This document shows, in pieces, positions 55,297-64,000 of a stretch of DNA of 64,000 nucleotides. Position 1 is the first letter of the stretch; each line of letters begins with the position of its first letter. Origin of the DNA: Moniliella sp. 'wahieum' (taxonomy: Eukaryota; Basidiomycota; Moniliellomycetes; Moniliellales; Moniliellaceae); NCBI GenBank assembly GCA_003971905.1, contig RSEE01000015.1, forward strand, positions 124,001 through 188,000, read 5' to 3'. A program made the translations under genes and the position numbers. Below the pieces are notes generated by a model. It saw only the letters and a list, made by a program, of their open reading frames with translations, was not told the DNA's origin and ran no database searches.

Positions 55297-58012
55297 TTAG
55301 GAAGTGTGCGTGCGCACACGGCCACGGCCCATCGTCGTAGGCACCGACCCGTCCGTGTCGGCGGCAGCGAGGGAGGAGGTGCGGGTATGCACCGTGCCGC
55401 TACTGACGCTCTTGTACTGCTTCAACCCCAGGCCGGCGTGAGAACTGGGGAGGATGGTGTTGGTGCGCGAACTACAAGGGAGAAGACAGAGATTAGTATT
55501 GACCATGCAAGTGCGAGGCAGCTGGGACGTACCGACCGTCTGGATCCGACAAGAGACTAAGCGCCACCTGGGAACGGTGAATCACCATTTTTTCCAATGA
55601 GAACGGCGGCCGTTCGTTGGCCAAGAGCGAGGTGGAGGATTTGGCGGAGCGGGTCTCCAATGGTTTCCCACTCACAACTTTTTTAAATTCGCGCTGCGCT
55701 TCCTCGGTGCGACCCATAGCCGCCCATAGGCGACCCAGTTCGTAATGGGCAAAGAAAAGGATCCCCATCGTCCCCGCGCAACTGGGGGCCCAGCGCAAAT
55801 ACTTTGTAAAAGCAATCGCTTGCCTCGGCGGCCAACTCTTCCGTGGACGGCATCTGGTCGTCGGGGGGCAGACGGCGCAGGGTATAGTCCAGTGGGAAGG
55901 CAGAGAAGAGCAAAATCGCACCACGCAGGAAGAGCGCAAGAGCGTAGGCTCCAGCCCACTCGGACTCGTCCGTCGGGTTATACGCTGCCGCATCCACGCT
56001 TTCCAGATGCGCCACCTCCCGGGATGCCACCGCCCCGGCCGACTCGTACAAAAGAAAGACCGGTGTGTGGGGTAGCGTGTGCCAAATGTACGCAAACTCG
56101 AGTCCGGGCAGGGTGAGGCGGCCGTAGCGGATGAACTTTTTGGCGCGACCCAAGGCAAAGCGCTCGGCCGCAATGGATTGCCCAGCCACCCGCTGGCACA
56201 GCAGTGGCACGGTGGCCATATCGTTTTGGCGCGCTGGACCGACGGATCCTCGGAATCGCCTTGGCCGGCTGCGCCCTCGGTGTGGGCAGCGTAAAGAGAA
56301 AGCGCTTTGGAGTACTGGAAATGGCTTTGCTAAATGACGATTGGCGCGAGAGGGCGTCAAAGCACTCGAATGCTCGTTCGTTGTCACCGAGCGTGAGGTA
56401 GACAGGGCCAAGTCCCAGTAGACCAAATGGCTGAGTTCACGATACTGGTGCTGGCATGTAATGGCGTTCCGGAACGACTCCATGGCCCGCTCGGGAAGAG
56501 CGAGCATGCTCTGCATCCGGCCTTGAAAGAAGAGGTAAAAGAAACCTTGCGGGTACCGCTGGAGGTTGAACTGCAACACCTTGTCTGCCAATTCCAGGTT
56601 GACTTCGGGAACGGGCACATAGTTGCTGATAAAGAGGTAGTACGTCAAAATGGTAATGTCGCACAGCGGACGCCGCAGCCCCTCGTCTTCCACGCCAATG
56701 CCCGGTGCGGAAGAGTTGGTGGTCCAGCCGCCTGCCTGGGAAAGGATGGTGATGGCCTTGTCGCGGTTGGACGAGTAACCAATGGTGCCAAGTACCTTGC
56801 TTGCCAGGGATGGCAACAGAGATAAGACCAGGGTACAGAGACCATAGGACAATTGGATTCCGCAACGCAAGTCCACATCAACGGCATACACCGTAGGGTC
56901 CTTGGTGCTCTTCTTCTCAGCCCGAAGGGTACGCGCCTTGGCCGCTAACGCGTCGCGACGGTCGCAAAAGTGAGACAGCTGACGGATGATGAGGTAGGCC
57001 TTGCGCAGGCTGAGCACGTGGCGTGCCAGTTTGGTCGGGTCGTTGGAGAGCATGGTGCCAATGATGGAGATGATAAGGCACGCTCCGAGTAGATCAGCTC
57101 GGCTTGTTGTTGGACGTAGGTCATAGAGGCAACAAAGTTGGTCACCGACCATCCCGGCAGGCGGATCTTGGGCCGCTTCTTGCGCAACAACTTGGCAATC
57201 TGCCCCGCATGCTTGGCACACCGCACTGCCGTTTCCAAATGAATCCGCTCAAAGGTCATCATGCCTTGACGGCATTGATGAGGGCCAACGCGATGGCCAT
57301 GTACATCCGCGTCCCTGCATAGGGGCGAGCAATGTCTTCCGATTCGGACATTTGCGAGTTGAGGAACAAATTCATCATCCGGTGCACTTTGGCCACATCC
57401 TCCCGTACCTCAGTCTCACTCTGAACCACCTCGGCCTTGGACAACTTGTGCCGCGGAATGTAGTCGGGCCAAAGTGAGGCAGTCTGGGATACCGACTCGT
57501 CCGACGCGGCCGACAAGCCATCATCGTCATCTTGGTCCTGGACTGGGTCATCCAAGTCCACCTCTTCTTCCGGCCTTTCGCGAACCCCAAGCCCACCCCG
57601 CCTCCTGAGCCAGTGCCAGAACCAGGACTGGAGCCGGAGCCAGGCCAGAGCCAGTACCAGACCCCGGACCCGAACCCGAGAAGGCTGCTGCGGCATCCTC
57701 CTCCTGCCACGCCCCGCTGCGAGTGGGGACGGGCTCGGTGATCCCAGTAGTAGAGCTGTGGGCAGCATGGTCGATGCGGCGGTCAGCGGCGGCGATGTCT
57801 GGGCGTGACTGCCGACCGTGCGGAAGCATTGTGGGGAAGCTCATCCGACCTGAGGAGGAGCCAGAGCGGGGGCGTTCGCTGGCAGCGGCACTACGCGCCG
57901 CACCCGGTGGGAGTGGGGGGAGTTGGTCGTCGGAGGAGGCGAGATTGCTGAGCTGAACGAGAGCTGGCGGACAGGACGGTGCTGGCCCTTTTGGGATAGG
58001 TGGGATGGCCAT
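55297..58012 (-). CDS. Iml2/TTC39-family TPR protein
   Basis: A probable outer-face membrane or lipid-droplet-associated protein of the Iml2 (TTC39) family, known in yeast for clearance of inclusion bodies. From the ATG at 58012 a Ser/Gly/Pro-rich and acidic N-terminus precedes EVREDVAKVHRMMNLFLNSQMSESEDIARPYAGTRMY. The family core has ADLLGACLIISIIGTMLSNDPTKLARHVLSLRKAYLI, GIQLSYGLCTLVLSLLPSLASKVLGTIGYSSNRDKAI, YPQGFFYLFFQGRMQSML, CQHQYRELSHLVYWDLAL and, near the end, FFAHYELGRLWAAMGRTEEAQREFKK (a TPR). An intron at 55472-55532 leads to the last exon, which ends GRVRTHTS at 55297. Frame changes occur near 57250, 57120, 56340 and 55740. The family call rests on this pattern recognition. The function is inferred. 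Confidence 0.65.
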
Positions 58013-60001
58013 ACTGGGCGGTGGGGTAGGAAGCAACAGACAGGCGCGCCACCCCGTGCAATCCGGGAAGGAGAGGTAGAAGCAACAGCACCCGGTGGGA
58101 AGAGCCAGGACCGGGGTGGTTGGGTAGGTGGGGATTAGGTCGGGGGCGCGATCGATACCACAAGCGCCGAGACGGGAAGCATACGAGAAGGTCATCATGT
58201 CGGCCCCGTTCTGGGCAAGCCAGGAGATGAGAGCAGGGATACAATGGGCCTGCCCAAGGATGATTGCCTCCAAGTCACAGCCTGGTGGGGGAAGGAAAGT
58301 GGCGCTCCCATCTTCATGGAGCATGCCGAGACGATGGTACACGTTTGGGGCGCGGAGGTAGGGTTGGTTTTGCAACGCTTTGAGCCGCAACTGAACTTGC
58401 TGAACTCGGCGCTTGAGCACCATAGCATCCACTGGTTCGGCGGACTCCTCACTCTGCTCCGTCTCGTTCCCGGCGGCGGCCCAGCGGACGTTGTGCTCTC
58501 AAACTCCTTGGCCAATGCATCGTGTTCAGCCTCAATCAAAGCACAAATGTCCGCCCGAAGGACTTGGGATGATTCGCGAGGCCCGGGAAGGGGGTAGATA
58601 AACTTGGGTCCTGGCCCCCCATGTTAGGAGGAAGGGAAGTTCGGCGGGATAAGCCAGAATAGAAGCCAAGTCGGCGGCCGAGGACGAGAAGCGGATTTTG
58701 GGCAAGATGGGCTCGATCATTGGCTGGAGCATCTGCCATACCGAGCGGAAGACCCAGGGAGGCGTGGATTAGACGCGCTCCATCCGTTCGGGAAACAGGA
58801 CGGCCATGTAGCGGACGGAAAAGAGAACGCTTGCCAGTCCATGGATTGGATGGTGAAGTCAGCCATGTTACAAATCACCACTAACTTGCCGGATCCAGTC
58901 TCGGGCCCATCTGCTGCAGCCGTGGCCGAGCATGGCCCTGCACAGGCAGAGGCCGAGAGGAGACTGAGGAGCATGTGCCGGTGCATCGTCTCGGTGCTGA
59001 GCAGTGGCAGAATGTTTCCCCACGCGAACCAGGACAACGGGGTTGCCCTGTTTGCTGACGGTTTGCACACGCCGAGACCATGGCGCCAGAGTGCGGTGGC
59101 GCCGGGGGTAGAGCGCATTCCGGCCTCGCCTCCGCAAGATTGATGGCACGTCGAGCTCGTACCAATACGAAAGCGCCTCGCACAACCTAACCATCGTCCA
59201 TCGAGTCAGTGGGACTGCACTGCGATCAGAAGGGGAATACGTACAGGCCCAAAGCACGTTCGACATGGAAGTCGCGGGCACGAAGAAAGTTGAGCAGGAT
59301 GGCGTCGGGGTAGTCGGTTTGGTGTAGTGCCAGAAGGCAGTGCGGAGAAGAGGCCCACCGTAGCGAGTAAGAAAGTGATGGGGAGCGCCCTGCTCGACCT
59401 GGACGCTCGTTTCGGCGCGGAGCTGGACCGCGTCGTCATCGGTGCGGCTCAAGCGGCTCTGGGCGACGGCCTCTGACTCGGCAGAGCGGGCAGAGAAGCG
59501 GGAGGGCACAGTACGGGGACCACCAGCCGCAAGCACGGCGGCGGAGACGTCGGGGCATTGGGGGAAGAGGGCGAGGAGGCGAGTCCAGAGCTGCTGGAGC
59601 GCGTGTTGCTGCGCGCGGGGGGGAGGGGGACTGGGAGAGGAGAGGCGCGGGTGAGCAAGTGCGTAGGGCTCGACGCGACTGAAGGGGAGACATACGGAGC
59701 AGATCGGCCGGGCTGGACATGGCCACAGCGGAGAGCGATGGGGTGGGGGGTGGAGATGGCAGTGGCGGTGATGGTGATGGTGACGGTGGTGATGGTGATG
59801 GTGACGGTGGTGATGGTGGGAGGGTCGAGGGGCGGGTGGCGGACAAGAGGCGTTGCGATGATCAATGCCGGTGAGATCTGAGAGGTTGCCGGTGCTGCGC
59901 TGCCCCGCAGATGCGTCTTCCTGCGGGGTAGCCGCAGGCACAGTCGCCCCGTGCGGTGACGGTGCGGCCGGGGGGCAGCGTGTGGGCGTGTCAGGTGGCA
60001 T
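58013..60001 (-). CDS. Sec14-like CRAL-TRIO lipid-transfer protein
   Basis: Exon 1 from the ATG at 60001 encodes a Pro/His-rich N-terminus with three runs of His (about 59755-59820). An intron at about 59643-59696 (GTATGT...TCCCAG) leads to ALQQLWTRLLALFPQCPD, the usual Sec14 lead-in, then in another frame NFLRARDFHVERALGLYV, the CRAL-TRIO N-terminal motif. The lipid-binding domain follows: LCEALSYWYELDVPSIL, GNPVVLVRVGKH, GKLVVICNMADFTIQSMDWQAF, then PERMERVLIHASLGLP, MLQPMIEPILPKIRFSSSAADLASIL and PPNMGGQDPSL. A C-terminal extension with EAEHDALAKEF and VLKRRVQQVQLRLKALQNQPYL (helical) is of unknown role. A stop in a neighbouring frame near 58132 is the likely end. Many frame changes occur. 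Confidence 0.68.
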
Positions 60002-60255
60002 GCGGCAGGTGGCAGGTAGTGCGCTGGCAGTGCGTTAGGGTTGGTCCAGGCACGCGGCACGGGCAACCCTACTGGTCCCCCGCCAGGCTCAACCGCGCAC
60101 GCCTTCAATTTCAAATCCACCCCGTGCGCCTTCAAGTTTCAACCTTGACAAACGTTCAACGCCAACTCGAAGCCCACGGCCTCAAAGCCCCTCGCAGTCA
60201 CACCTCGCTAACACGCTCCTCACCCACCCCATCCGCCCATCCCGCCACCCCCGCC

Positions 60256-61560
60256 ATGGCCACGCAGGCGGGCGCCTTCGAGGAGGGCACGTGGATCCTC
60301 CAGCTCGTCCTGCCCGTCGCAGGCGTCCTGCTTCTCCGTCTTGCTTGGGCGTTGTTACTCGCCTTCGTCTCGCCCTCTTCCGCGCCTGGGCCGCCGCCCA
60401 CTCCTCTGCGGCCACCCGCTCCTGGGGCTTTTCCAACCCCTTCGTCGGTGTCGTCCAGCCCCTTAGCTTTGGTCCAAACGGCGAGGCAGCCAGGCAAGCC
60501 CGAGTTCACCTGCCCCAGCTCGCTGTCGTCGCACTTTTGCTGGGGCTGCTGGGCAGCCACCTGGCCTCCTTGGCTCACACCTTTGCCTTCCTCTTCCCTT
60601 GGCCCTCTGCTACCGCCAGCTCTGTTGACCTGTTTCTGCAAAGCAATACGGATGCATATGCCCCTAACTCTGAACTGCGGGTTCATTTGCGCACCCTCCT
60701 GCACGGCACGCCACATCTACCCGCCCTCGAGCCCATCCTGCGGCGAGTGGGCAGCATGGAGGGTCGACGGGCCTACTTGCTCTTTGGACCCGAGGTCTTC
60801 GCCTGCGACTTTTGTCGCCCCCTCACCGGGCAAAATCTAGACCCCTCCCCACTTGGCTGGTCTGACTTTGCCCTTTATTCGCTTCTCGTCACGCGCCTGG
60901 GCCAGCTGGCGCTCCAAGCGACTCCTTCTCCTTAGCCACCCTGGGACCCGGTGTCCTGGGGCTGTTGGACCACCTGATACCCCTCACTGCCGTCCAAACC
61001 GTGCAGACTGGTTCCTGCCTTTATTCTCCCTCTCCTCGCCTCCATCTGCCCTCAGGGTTCAGAGTAAGGGTTCGTTGACACGTCGGGCATGGCGCTTGCC
61101 CGCGATGCTGAGCTTACTTGCCCTCTTCCTCTATCGTGCCGTACAGCCTGTACCTCAGCGTGGGGTATTCCTACACCCGCGCTGGGTCCCATCTGGACCA
61201 CGTATGTGCTTCTCGATCCTCCTCTGTGTCGCATCCACCTTTCACTAACTTGAGTTTAGTGGAACATTCATTTTACGCGGATCGAGCACGGTACGTTGGC
61301 CCTCTTGGCTTTGACGATGCTCGTCTGTCCTGCCTCCTCTTCCGTCGCAGGCCCAGAGGAGGCCATCTTCTCGCAGGCCAACTTGCCCCCCAGACGGTCC
61401 GAGCCGCGGAAGCTACGTTACTCCCCCTGTTGCAAGCTCAGGCTGCTGCCCTAGGAGCAACCGCGGCGTTGCACCAACGGCTTATGCCCACGCCCCGCCT
61501 CCCGCGCCGCACGCGGCAGAGACAGAGGATGGGACCGAGGCAGGTGTACAAGAAACTGTA
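60256..61560 (+). CDS. Multipass membrane protein of unknown function
   Basis: It starts MATQAGAFEEGTWILQLVLP at 60256 (context CCGCCATGG) with a first hydrophobic helix, then in a shifted frame FSNPFVGVVQPLSFG and the hydrophobic segment LAVVALLLGLLGSHLASLAHTFAFLF. A luminal-type loop contains AYLLFGPEVFACDFC, a Gly-Pro...Cys-x2-Cys pattern I recall from an uncharacterised fungal membrane-protein family. Further hydrophobic pieces are WSDFALYSLLVTRLGQLAL, LGPGVLGLLDHLIPL and LALLALTMLVC. Two short introns (about 61200-61255 and 61290-61350) are possible. The end is uncertain, probably shortly after AATLLPLLQAQAAALGATAALHQRL. It shares its upstream region with the Sec14-like gene in head-to-head arrangement, about 255 bp apart. 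Confidence 0.5.
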
Positions 61561-61795
61561 CATCAGTAAAATTCTACCTCTTTTGGCAATATCGTCGATC
61601 AGTCCATTTGATTCACAGAGGGGGGAGGGAGCGGGCAAAGCGCCGGAAATATGCGTAGCAGAGATTGCGAGGTACATATGAAGCAGGGAAGCCAAGGAGG
61701 AGAAACAATGCATCCACGCATCAACACATGAGACCAAACTGATTGTGTGATGCATCCCAGGTGAACCCACGAGGGGAGGGAGGGTGCGGTTCGAT

Positions 61796-62760
61796 TTAGA
61801 ATTGATGATCAAGGCCGTCGTTGGCAACTACGCGGTCGAAGGAATTGTTCGAGGCAGTCTTGGGTGGCACATCGGCACTCCTACCGCCTTGCAGCTCGCG
61901 GTCCAATGCATCGCCCGACCCGGCCGTCCATCCGCGCGCATTACGGATGCTGTCGCTCGAATTGGACAAGGACGAACGGGAAAAGCCATATCGTTCAGCA
62001 TACTGTTGTTGCAACGGCGCCTTCTTCTTGCTTTTGCGTGGCTTGTCCCCCCGCCGTCGAGTCCGCTGGTGGAGCCACTGCCGCCAGGCACGTTCGGCTG
62101 CAACTCCTCCTCGCTTTGAATCCACGCGCCCGTCACGCTGTCCCTCCTGCCTGCCGGGGCAGGATTGCGAGCATTTTTGCTGCGAGCAAACCGGTCCTCC
62201 TGCTTTTCGGGGGCCAGGTCATCGTCCCAGTCGCGGCCGTTGGGCGCGTTGGGGTCCGTGTTCCACGGCGCGGGGGGCAAGCCGGTAGCCACCGGATGCT
62301 CCCGCCTCGTCTCGCCCGACACGGGATCGACCACCACTTCTTCATTTTCCCAGCGCTGGCGGTCGTAATGCGAGGTGCCACCCACCATACCATCGTCGTC
62401 GTATCGGCCAGCCCATTGGCGCTTTTGGGCCTTGTCGCGGCGGTAGTCCTTGATCAAGCCGTTGCGTACGGCCCAGGCGGGCGAATGGTTCTTGTTCTTG
62501 TTGTTGCGGATGTTTTGGATCCAAAAGTTGTGGATGTGGCCGGGGATGTAGCCGCAGCAGGTGAGGATGACATTGATGAAGAAGTCAAGGCCAATCCCAA
62601 AGCGCACGGCGACCGCAAGCGGTGGCAACAGCCAGCCACACAGAATGATCAGACCAGTGTACCAATGGCGGCGCTTCATTGGGTTGGCCGCTCGCTTGCC
62701 GCGGCGGTAGTTGACGGTCTGGCGCGTGGGATACGCAGGGGCAGGGCGCCCTTCAGACAT
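61796..62760 (-). CDS. Pmp3/UPF0057-family membrane protein with long C-terminal tail
   Basis: The N-terminus MSEGRPAPAYPTRQTVNYRR is followed by two hydrophobic segments: YTGLIILCGWLLPPLAVAVRFGIG and DFFINVILTCCGYIPGHIHNFWIQNI. These match the Pmp3/Sna family core with its LPPLAV and CGYIPGHIH motifs. Pmp3 proteins are about 55 residues and affect membrane potential and salt tolerance. This protein has about 260 more residues, a charged, Asp/Arg/Pro-rich hydrophilic tail, as in Sna3-like relatives that act as vacuolar-sorting adaptors. No clear PPxY is seen. A one-base frame change near 62035 leads to KSKKKAPLQQQYAERYGFSR and the end DGLDHQF at 61796. The start at 62760 is the only ATG ahead of the first helix in frame. 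Confidence 0.85.
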
Positions 62761-63660
62761 GGCGGGAAGCGTAGGGGAAGATGGTGGCTGAGGGAAGGTG
62801 GGCAGAGCGGAAAAAGATGGGATCGAACGCAGGCTGGCTAAGTTGTCGCAAACTCACATGGTTGCTATCTGCGGGTGGATGTTGTGGCCCAATGGCCACC
62901 GGCGCCAAGCTAGGCCTCCGCGGCGCAAGCCCGGCCGCCCTCGGAGCGCATCCACGATCAGAAAAGGTGCCTGGCAGTGCCTGGCAGGGCCCATGCCATG
63001 CGCCCTCGCCTTCTGACACACGCCCCGCACGGGGGGCAGTGCTGGTGCCCAACGGTGGGCAGCCTATCACCCAGCGGCCACACTGCGCTGGTGCAGGCCC
63101 ATGCATCAACTCGGTTTCGGCGATAGTTGACGCGTGATGAACGACGCATGTGCACTCGGCTGCCGCGATGGCAAGGAAGAACGCGTCATCGAGCGCTAAG
63201 ATTGGGGCCGCCAGCTGCGGCCAGGCGCCGGCCTGCACTGCACGGGGCAGTGTCATGCATGTCATACATCATGCATCATGCACCTGCCTGCATGGGCTGC
63301 GCTGGGCTGCGGCAGGCTACGGCCGGGCCTACTGCGGCTGCGCCCCCAGCAGCGGCAGCACGGGGGCAGCCGAGCGCGTGGCTGCGCAGTCCGACCCCCC
63401 GCCGCGTACGCTTCAAGGAAGCTTCAAGATAGATGGAAGGCCTGAAACCAATGGCCCTATTTTAGTCGCCGCAAAGAAAGCGGCACGCCGGCAGCCTTCA
63501 TGCACTTCATGCATCTGTTCGGGCCGACAGCCGAAGGGCGTCGTAGCACGCGCGCCAACGGAAGCCCACTCTCTAGTCTTCCCAGCTGTGTTCTTTGCCA
63601 TAGCAACACGCCAATTGTGGGGCAAACGCAGCCTATGACGCACATGCTCCCCTCCCCTCG
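62761..63660. other. Intergenic, no gene seen
   Basis: GC-rich, with CATGTCATACATCATGCATCATGCAC near 63257-63282 as the only short-motif cluster. Open frames overlap without conserved features. Confidence 0.45.
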
Positions 63661-64000
63661 TCATTTCGTCTGTGTGTTCTGAGCCTCCGCCGCCAGCCAC
63701 CGCGGCAAGTCCTCAACCATCGACGGGCCCTGGGGCGTCCACCCCAGCAGGCGCACCGCCCGTTCGGCGCGGGAAAACGAGTCGGTGCCGAGGACAAAGC
63801 GAATGTAGGGCTGACGCGCCTCTGCCTCCTCCACCGACACATGTTCCACCTCGCTCGTGTCCAGCAGCCCCATCGCATGCCCCACTTTGGCCCCACGCGC
63901 CACATACTCCCCTAACACAATTGCCTCGCTTTGGCCCATGAACATGCCTCCCTCGGGTGCCCAGAGCCCTGTAGGAGTGGACGAATCAGGGCTTGCTGCT
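63661..64000 (-). CDS. NAD-dependent epimerase/SDR-family protein, C-terminal part
   Basis: Only the last 112 codons or so are in the window, and the gene continues past the right edge. The frame is open from the edge: PDSSTPTGLWAPEGGMFMGQ, EAIVLGEYVARGAKVGHAMG, then SFSRAERAVRLLGWTPQGPSMVEDLPRWL and the stop at 63661. The A-E-R-A-x2-LLGW-x-P-x-GPS-x2-ED ending is typical of extended/atypical short-chain dehydrogenases of the NAD-dependent epimerase group found as single genes in fungi. The nucleotide-binding half is not visible, so the substrate cannot be suggested. Confidence 0.6.
   Translation of the reverse strand, partial: AASPDSSTPTGLWAPEGGMFMGQSEAIVLGEYVARGAKVGHAMGLLDTSEVEHVSVEEAEARQPYIRFVLGTDSFSRAERAVRLLGWTPQGPSMVEDLPRWLAAEAQNTQTK

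Noticed and set aside
61864..62841. A 325-codon plus-strand open frame
   Set aside because: It is antisense to the Pmp3-family gene, whose two helices and CGYIPGHIH motif are unambiguous.
1..64000. CRISPR arrays, bacterial operons or phage
   Set aside because: The tandem motifs have no spacer structure, the genes have spliceosomal introns, and the content is fungal.

Overview
This is a window of nuclear DNA from a fungus, most likely a basidiomycete. The evidence is short spliceosomal introns (about 56-96 nt, GT...AG), an EF-1alpha gene with an intron directly after the MGKEK start, a fungal-type gene set (Cla4-type PAK kinase, F-BAR RhoGAP, Sly1, Iml2-like protein, microbial rhodopsins), a chromodomain Ty3/gypsy element, a Helitron and an intron-bearing tRNA-Ile. 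The species cannot be named from the sequence alone.

Layout. 0-8 kb: an ambiguous coding-like stretch at the left edge, then an alanine-glyoxylate aminotransferase (-) and a long RING-H2 protein with a C-terminal VWA-like segment (-). 8-20 kb: two divergently transcribed rhodopsin paralogues (10.6-11.6 kb on -, 15.8-16.8 kb on +) in a gene-poor, repeat-rich interval. 20-45 kb: the gene-dense part, with an unusual protein kinase (-), GTP cyclohydrolase I (+), F-BAR/RhoGAP (-), Sly1 (+), PH-CRIB PAK kinase (-), a choline-phosphate cytidylyltransferase (+), EF-1alpha (-) and a MARVEL-domain membrane protein (-). 45-55 kb: an accessory island with tRNA-derived sequence, a truncated Helitron, a small gene with 17-residue repeats, a second copy of a Helitron-side segment, a 5'-truncated chromovirus with its 3' LTR, and a tRNA-Ile gene. 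55-64 kb: an Iml2/TTC39-like protein (-), a Sec14-like CRAL-TRIO protein (-), an unknown multipass membrane protein (+), a Pmp3-family protein with a long tail (-), and the 3' end of an NAD-dependent epimerase-like gene (-) cut by the right edge.

Nearly every conserved gene is broken by single-base frameshifts, and almost all that I could resolve are losses of one base from a run of two to four identical bases (EF-1alpha has four, Sly1 at least three). Since these are essential single-copy-type genes with otherwise perfect motifs, the shifts look like assembly errors and not pseudogenes. Gene spans below are therefore loci to be read across frames.

Functionally the gene-dense part is mostly housekeeping: membrane traffic (Sly1), polarity and Rho/Cdc42 signalling (PAK kinase, RhoGAP, possibly the RING/VWA protein), phospholipid synthesis and transfer (cytidylyltransferase, Sec14-like), pterin synthesis (GTP cyclohydrolase I) and translation (EF-1alpha). 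No operon-like organisation or obvious biosynthetic cluster is seen. The most interesting items are the rhodopsin pair and the mobile-element island around 47-54 kb.
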